Part shown: in pieces, positions 43,971 through 54,112 of the stretch
Position numbering within the stretch: position 1 is the first letter of the stretch
Layout of the letters: each line of letters starts with the position of its first letter
Source of the DNA: an uncultured Ruminococcus sp.
GTDB lineage: Bacteria; Bacillota; Clostridia; Oscillospirales; Acutalibacteraceae
DNA length: 64,000 nt
Assembly: GCA_902762615.1 (NCBI GenBank)
Contig: CACWOX010000001.1
Span: 186,001 to 250,000 of the forward strand
Reading direction: 5' to 3'
Notes under the pieces: model-generated
What the model was told of the DNA's origin: nothing
Database searches by the model: none
What the model saw: the letters and a program-made list of their open reading frames with translations, nothing else
Position numbers and translations under genes: made by a program

Positions 43971-44888
43971 TTAACCCTTGACAGCGCCGCCGGTAACACC
44001 CTCAACATAGTACTTCTGCAAGCACATGAAGAGAACCATGATCGGAACTGCAACGCAGACAGAGCCTGCTGCGAACTGACGGAAGTAAGTGAATATTCTC
44101 TCTCTTTCGAGCATGGAATACAGACCGATAGCAACTGTATAGGTCTTGTAGTTGGTGCCCATGAGGAACTTTGCAAAGATGAAGTCCATCCAGGGACCCA
44201 TGAACGCTGTCAGTGCCTGATAAACGATGATCGGCTTTGACATAGGCAGAACGATCTTGAAGAAAACCTGTGCCTTTGTAGCGCCGTCGATCATAGCCGC
44301 TTCATCAAGCGCCTTAGGTACGGTATCGAAGAAGCCCTTACAGACATAGAATCCGAGACCGGCACCGGCGGAATAAACCATGATCAGTGCGATAAGGCTC
44401 TGATTGAGATTGACAGACTTCAGGATGAAGTAAACAGCGATCATCGACATGAAGCCGGGGAACATGCCCATAACAAGAGCGACGTTCATAAAGGTTTTAC
44501 GCAGCTTAAAGCGCATTCTCGACATAACATAAGCAGTAGAAACCGCAAAGAATGTAGAGATAAGGCAGGAAAATATAGCTACGATCAAAGTATTCATATA
44601 CCAGCGACCGAAGTCATAGTCTCCGTCCGGAGTAAACAAATCAATGTAGTTCTGGAGAGTATAGGTCTGCTCCAACCAGCGACCGTCCTCCGCCTGCCAT
44701 TTGTAAGGAGCCGGGAAGAAAGACGATACAAACGAGCCGGGTTCAACACGGAAGGAGGTCAGGACAACCCACAAGATCGGAATAACCCAGATGATCGAAA
44801 GTATGATCAAAAAGACATAGCTGGCAATAAGACCTGCTTTCTTCTGAGCTTGAAGGCTTTTTGTCTTTGAAGTAGTATTTGCACTCAC
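43971..44888 (-). CDS. malG: Maltodextrin-type ABC transporter permease (MalG-like)
   Basis: A 305-residue permease with six membrane helices and the EAA loop EAAMIDGATKAQVFFKIVLP (about 195-214) that docks onto the ATPase. The N-terminal ~25 residues are hydrophilic. It overlaps the malF-like gene by 4 nt. Together with malE and malF it should import maltose/maltodextrins. No malK-type ATPase is present, so a shared MsmK/MalK from elsewhere must power it. Confidence 0.9.
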   Translation of the reverse strand: MSANTTSKTKSLQAQKKAGLIASYVFLIILSIIWVIPILWVVLTSFRVEPGSFVSSFFPAPYKWQAEDGRWLEQTYTLQNYIDLFTPDGDYDFGRWYMNTLIVAIFSCLISTFFAVSTAYVMSRMRFKLRKTFMNVALVMGMFPGFMSMIAVYFILKSVNLNQSLIALIMVYSAGAGLGFYVCKGFFDTVPKALDEAAMIDGATKAQVFFKIVLPMSKPIIVYQALTAFMGPWMDFIFAKFLMGTNYKTYTVAIGLYSMLERERIFTYFRQFAAGSVCVAVPIMVLFMCLQKYYVEGVTGGAVKG

Positions 44889-46258
44889 TGGAAGCTGTCC
44901 TCCTCTTTATAAGATTTTGTATTTCTGTAGGTTATCAGGGACAACGCGGCAGAAATAATGAAGATCAGAATACCGATGGTTGATGCCAAGCTGTAGTCCT
45001 TCTTGTCAGACGTCAGCTTATAGAGCCATGTAACAAGCAAGTCGGTCTTACCTGCTGCATAATAGTCTGTGGTGGAAGGTCCGCCGCCTGTCATGAGGTA
45101 AATCAGGTTGAAGTTGTTGATGTTGCCGATAAACGTCGTAATCAGATAAGGGGTGGTAACGAAAATGATCTGAGGAAGAGTGATCTTAAAGAACATCTGT
45201 ACCTTGTTAGCTCCGTCAACAGTGGCAGCCTCATACAGATCCTGAGGAATGTTCATCAGAATGCCGCTGGACATCAGCATGGTATAAGGAATACCAACCC
45301 ACATATTAACGATGATAATCGAAACTCTCGCCCATGTAGGATCGGTAAAGAACGGAATAACATGGTTCAGGTCTGAAATAATACCCGCATTGATCAGCGC
45401 TCTGTTGATAACACCGTACTGAGAGAAGAAGTTGCGCATAACGAGCAGGGAGATAAACTGAGGCATTGCAATGGTCAGAACGAGGATCGATCTCCACAGT
45501 GCCTTATATTTAATTCCCTTCTGGTTGATAATAATAGCAACTATAATTCCGAGGAAGTAATTGGTGAAGGTGGCAAAGAATGCCCAGATCAGTGTCCATC
45601 CGAGAACACCAAAGAAGGTGTGGGAGAACTGATCCGCAAAACCAACGCCGCCGAGAAGAACATCCTTGAAGTTGGCAAGACCAACCCAATGGAACAGATT
45701 ACCCGGGACCTGATGATCTCTGTCGTAGTTGGTAAACGCAATCAGGATCATGTACACCAGCGGAACAAGTGTAAATGTGACAATACCAACGATAGGCAGG
45801 AACAAAAGGGTAATATGGAATCTGCTGTCTATAAGAAGCTTTACATCGTCAATAAACGAAGGAATCTTTTCACCCTTCATTTCAAGCTGCTGCACATTTC
45901 TTGCGCTTCTGATATTGGCAATATAGAAGCCAACAAACGCCGCTGTAATCATCAGAGTGATGATACCGAACAAAAGGAACAGCATCGAGTTATCGCCGTA
46001 GACAACACGGGAGAACATGGAACCTTCGATTTTTTCCTCGTGAGTCTCAACGGTACCCAGAGTAATCATATTCCACAGGTTCTGCAAGCCGCCCATAAGC
46101 ATGAACAGTATATAACCGACCTCGATAAGCAGGAAAGCTGCGCCCTTGACAAATTGCTTGTGAGCCAAATTGCCAAATCCCATAATCACAAAAGATATTT
46201 TTGTAGCTATGGAATCAGGCACTTCAATCTTTGACTCGGAATCTAATTTTTTGCTCAT
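44885..46258 (-). CDS. malF: Maltodextrin-type ABC transporter permease (MalF-like)
   Basis: A 457-residue permease. The first ~150 residues form an extended N-terminal part with two to three extra membrane helices, then a six-helix core with EAATVDGANKVQMFFKITLP (EAA loop) near 370-390 and the MalF-type segment TGGGPSTTDYYAAGKTDLL. ATG 46258 has GAGGAAG upstream. Middle gene of malE-malF-malG. Confidence 0.9.
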   Translation of the reverse strand: MSKKLDSESKIEVPDSIATKISFVIMGFGNLAHKQFVKGAAFLLIEVGYILFMLMGGLQNLWNMITLGTVETHEEKIEGSMFSRVVYGDNSMLFLLFGIITLMITAAFVGFYIANIRSARNVQQLEMKGEKIPSFIDDVKLLIDSRFHITLLFLPIVGIVTFTLVPLVYMILIAFTNYDRDHQVPGNLFHWVGLANFKDVLLGGVGFADQFSHTFFGVLGWTLIWAFFATFTNYFLGIIVAIIINQKGIKYKALWRSILVLTIAMPQFISLLVMRNFFSQYGVINRALINAGIISDLNHVIPFFTDPTWARVSIIIVNMWVGIPYTMLMSSGILMNIPQDLYEAATVDGANKVQMFFKITLPQIIFVTTPYLITTFIGNINNFNLIYLMTGGGPSTTDYYAAGKTDLLVTWLYKLTSDKKDYSLASTIGILIFIISAALSLITYRNTKSYKEEDSFQ

Positions 46259-46335
46259 CAATCTTCCTCACTTTCCAAAAGATTTAAGTAATGGATTCCA
46301 AAAGCTCATACACGAATGCATGCATTTCACAAAAG

Positions 46336-46375
46336 TAGCCCGAACATATTTTCTTTCAAAAACACATCCGGGCTA
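46336..46375 (-). other. Intercistronic hairpin between malE and malF
   Basis: TAGCCCG (46336-46342) pairs with CGGGCTA (46369-46375). The following minus-strand sequence is only weakly T-rich. In mal operons such a hairpin commonly protects the binding-protein mRNA and lowers permease expression; that role is inferred here. Confidence 0.6.
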
Positions 46376-46415
46376 CACATTATTTGAAGCTCTCTATTTG
46401 CAAGAGATAAGAGGA

Positions 46416-47633
46416 TTACTCACCCTTGTAACCCTTAACAAGAGTATCAAGCTCACCTTGAACAGCATCTTCAGCGATCTCGCCGTTGAATGCCTTGAGG
46501 ATAAGAGCGCCTGCAGTGGACCAGTAATCAACTGTGCCATAGATAGGTGCGTTAGGAATGGTGTAAGCGAACTGAGCAAGCTCAGCAGCAGCGGTAGGAT
46601 CAGCAAGGATTGTTGCGTTCGTAGCAAGAGCAGAAGCAGTCGGAAGAGCGCTTCTCTGCTCAAATCTCTTGAGCTGATTGTCAGCGTTGGTCACCCAAGT
46701 GATGAGATCGATAGCTGCATCAGGATCTGCGCAGTTTGCGTTGATAACGTAAACCTTACCGGAAGCAAATGTAACCATCTGCTTGCCGTTGACTGTGGGC
46801 ATCTTTGCTACACCGTAGTTGTCCTTCAGAGCTTCCTTAATAGCATTAGCCTGCCAAGAACCGATAACGCCAGCTGCGATTGTGCCGTCGCCAAGAGCAT
46901 TGGAGAGGTCACCAGCGTCGCTGATGGTTGTAACCTTGCCGGTTGCCTTCAGAGTGCCGATGTACTTAACCATATCAACACAATCCTGATTGTTCCAGTC
47001 ACAAACTGTTCTGTCGCCGTCTGTGAAAGCCTTAGCGCCTGTAGTAGCAAACCATGTGATGTCTTCCCAAGCACTGTCAAATCTGAAAGCGATGTTGGTT
47101 GTGCCTGTCTCAGCAGCAAGAATGCCTTCGAGAGAAGCAACATCCTCTTCCTTCAGAAGAGACTTGTTGTAGAACAGGACGGACGAGCACTCTGCGATGT
47201 AAGGAACACCGTAGTACTTGCCATTGTACTTACCAAGAGACATATCAACTGTCTGACCGAGCTGATCTGCGCCTTCCTGAGGAATCTCGAAGATTGCCTT
47301 AGCGTCAGCGAGAGCACCGATCTGGTCAAGAGCTACGCCGTAAATATCAGCAGCAGACTCGACATCCTTCAGAGCCTCGTCCTTAGCGGTATCTTCGCCC
47401 TGAACCTTCAGCTCAACGGTAACGTTAGCCTTGTCATACTGTGCAACGAATTCATCAGTAACAGCCTTCAGGTAGTCCTGATCGTCCTGTGCGCCCCACA
47501 TAACGAGCTTAACGTCTTTCTTTTCAGCAGGAGCAGCAGAAGAAGGAGAATCGGTTTCTTTTGCGGTACAGCTTGCCATTGCGCCGACTAACATAGCGGC
47601 GGCCAGTGAAAGTGCGAGAATTCTTTTTTTCAT
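46416..47633 (-). CDS. malE: Maltodextrin-binding lipoprotein (ABC transporter solute-binding)
   Basis: A 405-residue family-1 solute-binding protein. Signal peptide 1-21 with lipobox MASC (lipidated Cys at 22), a short Ser/Pro/Lys linker, then the binding fold with VKLVMWGAQDD, YGVPYIAE, and ALILKAFNGEIAEDA. The ATG at 47633 has GGAGGG upstream. The codon usage is biased towards frequent codons and the promoter is strong, consistent with abundant expression. Neighbouring malQ, glgP and amylase support an alpha-glucan ligand. Confidence 0.9.
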   Translation of the reverse strand: MKKRILALSLAAAMLVGAMASCTAKETDSPSSAAPAEKKDVKLVMWGAQDDQDYLKAVTDEFVAQYDKANVTVELKVQGEDTAKDEALKDVESAADIYGVALDQIGALADAKAIFEIPQEGADQLGQTVDMSLGKYNGKYYGVPYIAECSSVLFYNKSLLKEEDVASLEGILAAETGTTNIAFRFDSAWEDITWFATTGAKAFTDGDRTVCDWNNQDCVDMVKYIGTLKATGKVTTISDAGDLSNALGDGTIAAGVIGSWQANAIKEALKDNYGVAKMPTVNGKQMVTFASGKVYVINANCADPDAAIDLITWVTNADNQLKRFEQRSALPTASALATNATILADPTAAAELAQFAYTIPNAPIYGTVDYWSTAGALILKAFNGEIAEDAVQGELDTLVKGYKGE

Positions 47634-47748
47634 TTGGATAAACCCTCCATAAAAATTTTTTTGAACGCCATATTTAGAAATACACAGCGTTTCGCACAAA
47701 TATTTTAGGTTTTTAGGACTATTTTTATTCTCGTCCGAACCTGTGAAT

Positions 47749-47777
47749 ATGATAACTCAAATTGTATGTTTTGTCAA
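47749..47777 (-). promoter_or_regulatory. Strong promoter of malEFG
   Basis: Minus strand: TTGACA (47772-47777), 17-nt spacer, TATCAT (47749-47754), preceded by long A/T tracts ending AAAAAAACTATTGACA, identical in that junction to the large non-coding RNA promoter. The gap 47634-47980 holds this promoter and the glgP terminator and is otherwise AT-rich and gene-free. Confidence 0.65.
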
Positions 47778-47886
47778 TAGTTTTTTTAAATTTTTTTTTA
47801 TTAATTTTAGTTTTTTTTAATATCTCATACTTATTTTTGTAATATTCACGTTTTTAAAGCCCTATTTTACGTTCGGTCAAAGCAAA

Positions 47887-47933
47887 AGCAAGCCACAATT
47901 CACAAATTTAATTAACGTGAATCGCAGCTTGCT
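47887..47933 (-). terminator. Terminator of malQ-glgP
   Basis: AGCAAGC (47887-47893) pairs with GCTTGCT (47927-47933) with an inner ATTCAC/GTGAAT pairing; a T-rich tract follows on the minus strand. Confidence 0.7.
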
Positions 47934-47980
47934 GTATATTTTCGCTATAAAAGCTCTTTAGCAATTATTACCAAAGAATA

Positions 47981-50317
47981 TCAGACGCCCCAGATCTCCT
48001 TGGCGTATTCCTTGATGGTTCTGTCGCTGGAGAACTTGCCGGAGTTAGCCATATTCATGAAGCACTTTCTTGTGAAAGCCTTCTTGTCGGAGTAATCGGC
48101 ATTGCATCTGAGCTTTGCGTCGCAGTAGGGAATGAGGTCGAGCAGAATGAAGTAATGGTCGGGATGGTGCCAGTGAGCGCCGTCGAGCAGCGACGAATAG
48201 AGGTCGCGGAACATTCCCGATCCGCCGTCGTCAAGTGTGCCGTCAACAAGGGTATCGAGCACTCTCTTGATTCTCGGATTCTCATTATAGAGCTTCTTGG
48301 AGTCATAGCTGCCCTTGATCTTCTCGATATCCTCCACTCTTGCGCCGAAGATGTAGTTGTTGTCCTCGCCTGCCTGCTCGACGATTTCGACATTCGCACC
48401 GTCAAATGTGCCGAGTGTCACAGCGCCGTTGAGCATGAACTTCATGTTGCCGGTGCCGGAAGCCTCTGTGCCGGCAGTGGAAATCTGCTCGGAGACATCG
48501 GCGGCAGGAGTGATCTTTTCAGCGTAGGAAACATTATAGTTGGAAACAAACGAAACCGAGAGATACTTGTTGACCTCGGGGTCATTGGCGATCATCTTTC
48601 CGATCTCGTTGATGAACTTGATAATGCCCTTGGCTCTGTAATAGCCGGGAGCCGCCTTTGCGCCGAAGATAAATGCGGTCGGGTTGAAGTCCTTGATGCG
48701 TCCGTCCTTAATGCCGAAATAGATGTCCAGAATGGAGAACGCGTTGAGAAGCTGACGCTTGTACTCGTGCAGTCTCTTTACCTGAATGTCGAAAATGAAG
48801 TCGGGATTGACGGTGAGACCGTCAATCTTCTTCATATAATCGGCAAGCTCGACCTTCTTCTGGTGCTTGATGTCTGCAAATGCCTTCAGAGTTTCCTCGT
48901 CGTCGGCAAACTGCTCCATCTTTTTCAGCTCAAAGAGGTCGGTAATCCAGCCGTCGCCAATCTTGCCTGTGATAAAGGAAGAAAGCTCCTGATTGGCAAG
49001 AGCAAGCCAGCGGCGCTGGGTAATGCCGTTTGTCTTGTTGTTGAAGCGCTCGGGATAGAGCTTGTACCACTCATGCAGAGCGGTGTCCTTGAGAATATCG
49101 GAGTGAATCTGTGCCACGCCGTTGGTGGAATGTGTCGCATAGATTGCAATGCGAGCCATGTGAACCTGATCGTCACAGATGATTCTGTAGATCTTCTGAT
49201 CCTCGCCGGTAATGCCCTTGGATGCAAGCTCCTCCTGCAGCACCTTGTCAAGAGCTATGACGTAGTTGTAAACTTCGGGTATGACGTCATAGAAAAGGTT
49301 GGTGTGCCACTTTTCAAGAGCTTCAGGCATGATGGTGTGATTGGTATATGCAAAGGTATCCTTCGCGTAGGCGATGGCGTCCTTGAGGTCGATCTTCTCT
49401 TCCTCCACCAGAATTCTCAGGAATTCGGGAATGGAGACGACAGGATGGGTGTCGTTGAGCTGAATGGCGTACTCCTTGGCAAACTGCGAGAAGTCGGAGC
49501 CGTGACGTGCCTTGTACTTGCGGATCATATCCTGCAGCGAAGCGCTCGAGAAGAAGTACTGCTGCTTCAGACGCAGCACCTTGCCTTCCCATGTCTCATC
49601 GTTGGGATAAAGCACCGAGGAGATAACCTCCGCGTCGTTCTTTTCGGCGATGGAGGCGGCTCTGTTGTTGCGGTTGAACTGGTCGAAGTCGAAGCTGTTG
49701 ACTGCCTCTGCCTGCCACAGACGGAGGTTGTTGACGGTCTTGCCGCCGAAGCCGATAACCGGCATGTCATAGGGTACCGCCTTGACGGTCTGACCCGAGA
49801 ACTTGATCAGCACGGTCTCATCGTCTCTGCGGATAGACCACGGATCGCCGTAAGCCTGCCAGTCGTCAGCCTTTTCCTTCTGGAATCCGTTTTCAAAATA
49901 CTGCTTGAATAGTCCGTACTTATAGCGAATGCCGTAGCCGTCGAGCGGAATGTTCTGCGTGGCGGCAGAATCAATAAAACATGCCGCCAGACGACCCAGA
50001 CCGCCGTTGCCGAGCGCGTCGTCCTCTATATCTTCAAAAACATTGATGTCAATGCCTGCCGAGGCGAGCAGCTCCTTGGTCTCGTCCAGCAGACCCAAGT
50101 TAAGCAGGTTGCTGTAGATCATACGGCCGATAAGGAATTCAGCCGAAAGATATGCCGCTCTCTTGGTGCCGGTGAACTTGTCAGCGCCGCGGTAAGCCTG
50201 TGCAACGGCAGCCTTGGAGACTGCGTTGTAAAGCTCCTTGGTAGTAGCGTTTTCAAGCGTCTTGCCGGCATCCAGCTCAAGACATTTGATTACATCGTTC
50301 TGAAAAGTAGTGTTCAA
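47981..50317 (-). CDS. glgP: Glycogen/maltodextrin phosphorylase
   Basis: Releases glucose-1-phosphate from alpha-1,4-glucans. A 778-residue GT35 enzyme with the N-terminal LSAEFLIGR, GNGGLGRLAACF, HEYKRQLLN and the pyridoxal-phosphate lysine in EASGTGNMKF. It starts at TTG 50317 with GGGAGG eight nt upstream; that ribosome site contains the malQ stop codon, so the two are tightly coupled. Confidence 0.97.
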   Translation of the reverse strand: MNTTFQNDVIKCLELDAGKTLENATTKELYNAVSKAAVAQAYRGADKFTGTKRAAYLSAEFLIGRMIYSNLLNLGLLDETKELLASAGIDINVFEDIEDDALGNGGLGRLAACFIDSAATQNIPLDGYGIRYKYGLFKQYFENGFQKEKADDWQAYGDPWSIRRDDETVLIKFSGQTVKAVPYDMPVIGFGGKTVNNLRLWQAEAVNSFDFDQFNRNNRAASIAEKNDAEVISSVLYPNDETWEGKVLRLKQQYFFSSASLQDMIRKYKARHGSDFSQFAKEYAIQLNDTHPVVSIPEFLRILVEEEKIDLKDAIAYAKDTFAYTNHTIMPEALEKWHTNLFYDVIPEVYNYVIALDKVLQEELASKGITGEDQKIYRIICDDQVHMARIAIYATHSTNGVAQIHSDILKDTALHEWYKLYPERFNNKTNGITQRRWLALANQELSSFITGKIGDGWITDLFELKKMEQFADDEETLKAFADIKHQKKVELADYMKKIDGLTVNPDFIFDIQVKRLHEYKRQLLNAFSILDIYFGIKDGRIKDFNPTAFIFGAKAAPGYYRAKGIIKFINEIGKMIANDPEVNKYLSVSFVSNYNVSYAEKITPAADVSEQISTAGTEASGTGNMKFMLNGAVTLGTFDGANVEIVEQAGEDNNYIFGARVEDIEKIKGSYDSKKLYNENPRIKRVLDTLVDGTLDDGGSGMFRDLYSSLLDGAHWHHPDHYFILLDLIPYCDAKLRCNADYSDKKAFTRKCFMNMANSGKFSSDRTIKEYAKEIWGV

Positions 50318-50322
50318 ATTGG

Positions 50323-51828
50323 TTACCTCCCGTAAATTTCGACAAGCCGCGCAATCCTTGCAGCCAGCTTATCCGACATCTGAGCCTTGGTAGCTCTCCA
50401 TTCCCAGTTGCCTCCCAGCTTTGATGGGAAGTTCATTCTGGCGGAATTGTCAAGACCAAGATAATCCTGAAGCTGATAAATGACAGTATGAGCGCAGGAC
50501 ATGAAGCCGACTCTGATAATGGCGTCAGGAATGCTGTCTATGGTCTCGCAGTTGAGATATTCCACAGCGTATCTCAGATCCTCAATGCTCTTGTTGTCGT
50601 CGCAGAAATAGCCGACAAGCGTCTCATTGTCATGCGTGCCGCCATACACGACATAATTGTCGGTAATATTGTGGGGCAGCATAACATTGTCGCTTCCGCC
50701 GTCAAAGCCGAACTGGAGCACCTTCATGCCCGGGTAACCGGCTTTTTTGAGCAGCGCTTCGACCTTTTCGTCCGAAACGCCGAGATCCTCGGCTATTACA
50801 AGCGAATTGCCGAGCACGGAATTGATCGCGTTGATGAGCTTTATGCCGGGACCGGGCATCCATTTGCCGGCTGCGGCTGTTGTGGCTTCGGCGGGAATGG
50901 AATAGTACTTGATGACGCCGATGAAGTGGTCTATGCGGATCACGTCATACATCTTTGCGGATGCGCTCATGCGCTGCTTCCACCAGGCGAAGCCGTTCTT
51001 CTCCATCTTGTCCCAGTCGTAAAGGGGATTGCCCCAGAGCTGACCGTCAGCCGAAAAATTATCCGGCGGGACGCCCGCTACCTTGACAGGCTTCATTTCC
51101 TCGTCAAGCTGGAAGAGATCGCCGTGCACCCATGTGTCGGCGCTGTCCATGGAAACATAGATCGGAATATCGCCTATCACCTTTATGCCCTTTTCGTTGG
51201 CATAAGCCTTTAATCTGTTCCACTGCTCAAAGAACTTGAACTGGAGGAACTTCCAGAATTCAATATCGTTTGCCAGCTTGTCGGTATAAAGCTTGACGGC
51301 GCCCGGTTTTTTCAGGCGAATGTCATTTTCCCACAGCTGCCACTCGCGGTTGTCAAAGTAGAATTTGAGCGCCATGTAGAGGCTGTAGTCGTCAAGCCAG
51401 AATACATTGTCGTCGCAGAACTGCTTGAACTCGGGCAGCGACCTGTGGTTGCTGCGGTCAAAAGCCTTGCGAAGAACCGTAAACCTTGATTCAAAGATCT
51501 TAGCGTAATCGACTCTTGAAGCGTCGTAACCCCAATCATGACAGTTGATCTCGTCATATTGCAAAAGACCTTCTTCTGCAAGGGTGTCAAGATCTATAAA
51601 ATAAGGGTTGCCGGCAAAAGCCGAAAAAGCCTGGTAAGGCGAGTCGCCGAAACTGGTGGGACCTATGGGCAGTACCTGCCAGTAACGCTGCTGCGCCTTT
51701 CTGAGAAAATCAACAAATTCATACGCAGCTTTGCCCAGTGTGCCTATGCCGTAAGGCGACGGCAGACTGGTAATGGACATAAGTATGCCCGAACCGCGCT
51801 GAAATGAAGATGCTTCCTTCTGAGCCAA
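50323..51828 (-). CDS. malQ: 4-alpha-glucanotransferase (amylomaltase)
   Basis: Transfers maltodextrin segments and frees glucose, giving longer chains for GlgP. A 501-residue GH77 enzyme with SLPSPYGIGTLG at the N-terminus, VIRIDHFIG (nucleophile Asp), VIAEDLGV (acid/base Glu) and YGGTHDNETLVGYF (third Asp). TTG start at 51828 with GGGAAGG about 12 nt upstream. First gene of malQ-glgP. Confidence 0.97.
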   Translation of the reverse strand: MAQKEASSFQRGSGILMSITSLPSPYGIGTLGKAAYEFVDFLRKAQQRYWQVLPIGPTSFGDSPYQAFSAFAGNPYFIDLDTLAEEGLLQYDEINCHDWGYDASRVDYAKIFESRFTVLRKAFDRSNHRSLPEFKQFCDDNVFWLDDYSLYMALKFYFDNREWQLWENDIRLKKPGAVKLYTDKLANDIEFWKFLQFKFFEQWNRLKAYANEKGIKVIGDIPIYVSMDSADTWVHGDLFQLDEEMKPVKVAGVPPDNFSADGQLWGNPLYDWDKMEKNGFAWWKQRMSASAKMYDVIRIDHFIGVIKYYSIPAEATTAAAGKWMPGPGIKLINAINSVLGNSLVIAEDLGVSDEKVEALLKKAGYPGMKVLQFGFDGGSDNVMLPHNITDNYVVYGGTHDNETLVGYFCDDNKSIEDLRYAVEYLNCETIDSIPDAIIRVGFMSCAHTVIYQLQDYLGLDNSARMNFPSKLGGNWEWRATKAQMSDKLAARIARLVEIYGR

Positions 51829-51871
51829 AATAAATCACAACCTTCCCGAAGAGTTAAAAATTGCCATATGC

Positions 51872-51900
51872 ATATTACCATAAATCCGCGCAACTGTCAA
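51872..51900 (-). promoter_or_regulatory. Promoter of malQ-glgP
   Basis: Minus strand: TTGACA (51895-51900), 17-nt spacer, TAATAT (51872-51877), again preceded by ..CTATTGACA. The divergent gap 51829-52183 is otherwise AT-rich and gene-free; no clear MalR/CcpA operator was found. Confidence 0.65.
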
Positions 51901-52067
51901 TAGATTATTGCCTGTTTAATTCAATTTTTTATTGTAAATTTTTTAAAATTTTTGAATATTCTGCTATTTGTTTCATTATTTTAGTACAAAATCACGATAA
52001 TCACACTGCCTATTTGATTTTTATGTAAAAAAACATTAATAAAAAGCAATAACAAGGTTAAAATACA

Positions 52068-52096
52068 TTGACATTGACCGCCGGATAATTTATAAT
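52068..52096 (+). promoter_or_regulatory. Consensus promoter of the alpha-amylase gene
   Basis: TTGACA (52068-52073), exactly 17 nt, TATAAT (52091-52096): a full consensus. Confidence 0.75.
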
Positions 52097-52183
52097 AATG
52101 CATATCAAACAATTTGCGCCGGAATTGTTGATTGTTTTTTGATCAATGCTCTATTCCGGGCAAAGTGAAAGGATGACAGTATT

Positions 52184-54073
52184 TTGACATTCAGAAAAAA
52201 ACTGCGCTCGGCGCTGGTGATCGCCTTTGCCATGCTGACCATGCTTGCGTCCTGCGGCGCCGAAAAAGCCGCTCAGGAAACCAAAAAGCCATCGGTGCCT
52301 GAGAAAACCATTGTGGAATTCGATGACAAATACAAAAATTTCTACGAGATATTTGTCCGCTCGTTCAAGGACTCCGACGGCGACGGATACGGCGACTTCA
52401 ACGGAATAACCGAGAAGCTCGACTATCTCAAACCGGCTTACGGAGCAGCAGCGAGCCGTTCTCTGGGCATCAACGGCATATGGCTGATGCCGATATCTCC
52501 TTCGCCTTCCTACCACAAATACGACGTCACCGACTACTGCGCCGTTGACCCGATGTACGGCACGATGGAGGATTTTGAGAATCTTCTGGCAAAGTGCCAC
52601 GAAAGAAAAATCACCGTCATCATTGATATGGTGGTCAATCACACATCCAACAAGCACGAATGGTTTGAAAAATTCTGTGACGTCGTTAAATGCAGGCAGA
52701 ACGGCGAAACCAGCCAGTATGATGAAAAATACGGCGAGTACTATACCTGCTATACCGAGGACGAGCTGATTGAATTAGGCGGCATCCGCATCAATCAGCC
52801 CAACAGCGACTACTTCCATTACACGCTCAGCGGAGCCCGTTTCCGTCCCGTTCCCGACACCGAGTACTTTTATGAATGCAGCTTCAGCGACGATATGCCC
52901 GAGCTGAATTTTGACAGCGAATATGTCTGGGCTGAGCTGGAAAAGGTATTTGATTTCTGGATAGACAAGGGCGTGGACGGCTTCCGATTTGACGCGGTAC
53001 TGTGGTTCTACGCCAACAACACCGAAAAAAACACGCAGGTGCTCAACAGGATCATCACATACTGCCGCAAAAAAAATCCGGATTTTTACGCGGTAGGCGA
53101 AGCATGGGCAGGTTCCGCAACGGTAAGTCAGTATTACAAGAGCGGATTTGACAGCTTCTTCAATTTCAATTTTGCCAACACCGGCGGCAATATTCCGCTG
53201 GCGGTAAAATCCCAGAACGGTTTGGAATTCGCCCAAAAGGTGCAGAAGTGGAACAACACCCTCAAGCTCATTTCTCCCACAGGCGCGATTGACGCTCCGT
53301 TTATTTCCAATCACGACATGTACCGTTCCTCCAGCTATTTCTCAACGCTGAGTCAGCGCAAGATAGCCGCCTCGATGTATCTGATGATGCCCGGCAATCC
53401 CTTCATATATTACGGCGAAGAGATCGGTCTCAACGGCACAGCCAAGGATTCCTCCAAAAAGGACGCCACTGCCCGAATGGCAATGAAATGGTCAGAAAAG
53501 GAAGACGGGTCGGCAATGATCGGTCTGCCTTACGTGGATCACTCCATCAATCAGGACAAAGTTGCCGGGGTAGAGGAACAGTTCGGCGACGAGAATTCGC
53601 TCCTCAACCACTACAGACTGATTCTCAAGCTCAAGAACCAGAACCCGCAGATCGCCCGCGGAACCGTTACGGCATGCGAATTGGGAAACGATTCCATCTG
53701 CGCCTACACCAGCATTTATGACGGAGTTGCGGTCATGGTTCTGCACAATCTGAGTCTCGACGACTGCGACATTGATCTCTCGGCAGCCGGATATTCCGAC
53801 TTTACCGAGCTGAGAGGATATGTCGTAAGCAAAAATGCCGAGGGCGAGAAGGAATCCAATGCCGCGCCCGTACTCGGCGCATCGTCTCAGGAAGATACCG
53901 AAACCGAAGAAAAAGAGGCTGTTGCCGAGCTTGCAGGCGGAAAGCTCCATCTGCCCGGCAGAACGACCGTTGTACTTCGCTCCACCCAGCATTACGATGA
54001 CGTCGTGATCAATCCGGACACCATTACAGTGAATCCGGAGGACGACGAGGTTCAAGGCATGAACGAGGAATGA
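52184..54073 (+). CDS. Lipoprotein alpha-amylase family GH13 enzyme
   Basis: A 629-residue cell-surface enzyme. Signal peptide with lipobox LASC (Cys 24), then a GH13 barrel: the calcium/active-site segment MVVNHTS, GFRFDAV (nucleophile Asp), VGEAW (acid/base Glu) and ISNHDM (third Asp). The C-terminal beta domain ends in an acidic tail. It should cut starch or maltodextrin outside the cell, feeding malEFG and malQ-glgP. TTG start with AAAGGA ten nt upstream. It is divergent from malQ and has its own terminator. Confidence 0.93.
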   Translation: MTFRKKLRSALVIAFAMLTMLASCGAEKAAQETKKPSVPEKTIVEFDDKYKNFYEIFVRSFKDSDGDGYGDFNGITEKLDYLKPAYGAAASRSLGINGIWLMPISPSPSYHKYDVTDYCAVDPMYGTMEDFENLLAKCHERKITVIIDMVVNHTSNKHEWFEKFCDVVKCRQNGETSQYDEKYGEYYTCYTEDELIELGGIRINQPNSDYFHYTLSGARFRPVPDTEYFYECSFSDDMPELNFDSEYVWAELEKVFDFWIDKGVDGFRFDAVLWFYANNTEKNTQVLNRIITYCRKKNPDFYAVGEAWAGSATVSQYYKSGFDSFFNFNFANTGGNIPLAVKSQNGLEFAQKVQKWNNTLKLISPTGAIDAPFISNHDMYRSSSYFSTLSQRKIAASMYLMMPGNPFIYYGEEIGLNGTAKDSSKKDATARMAMKWSEKEDGSAMIGLPYVDHSINQDKVAGVEEQFGDENSLLNHYRLILKLKNQNPQIARGTVTACELGNDSICAYTSIYDGVAVMVLHNLSLDDCDIDLSAAGYSDFTELRGYVVSKNAEGEKESNAAPVLGASSQEDTETEEKEAVAELAGGKLHLPGRTTVVLRSTQHYDDVVINPDTITVNPEDDEVQGMNEE

Positions 54074-54112
54074 TCCTTACCGCAATCCCGCTTCTTAAAA
54101 CAGGATAACAAA

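Noticed and set aside
48155-49912. 585-codon open frame antisense to glgP
   Set aside because: The glgP sequence is fully conserved on the other strand; the antisense product has low-complexity Val/Asp/Leu composition typical of a shadow frame.
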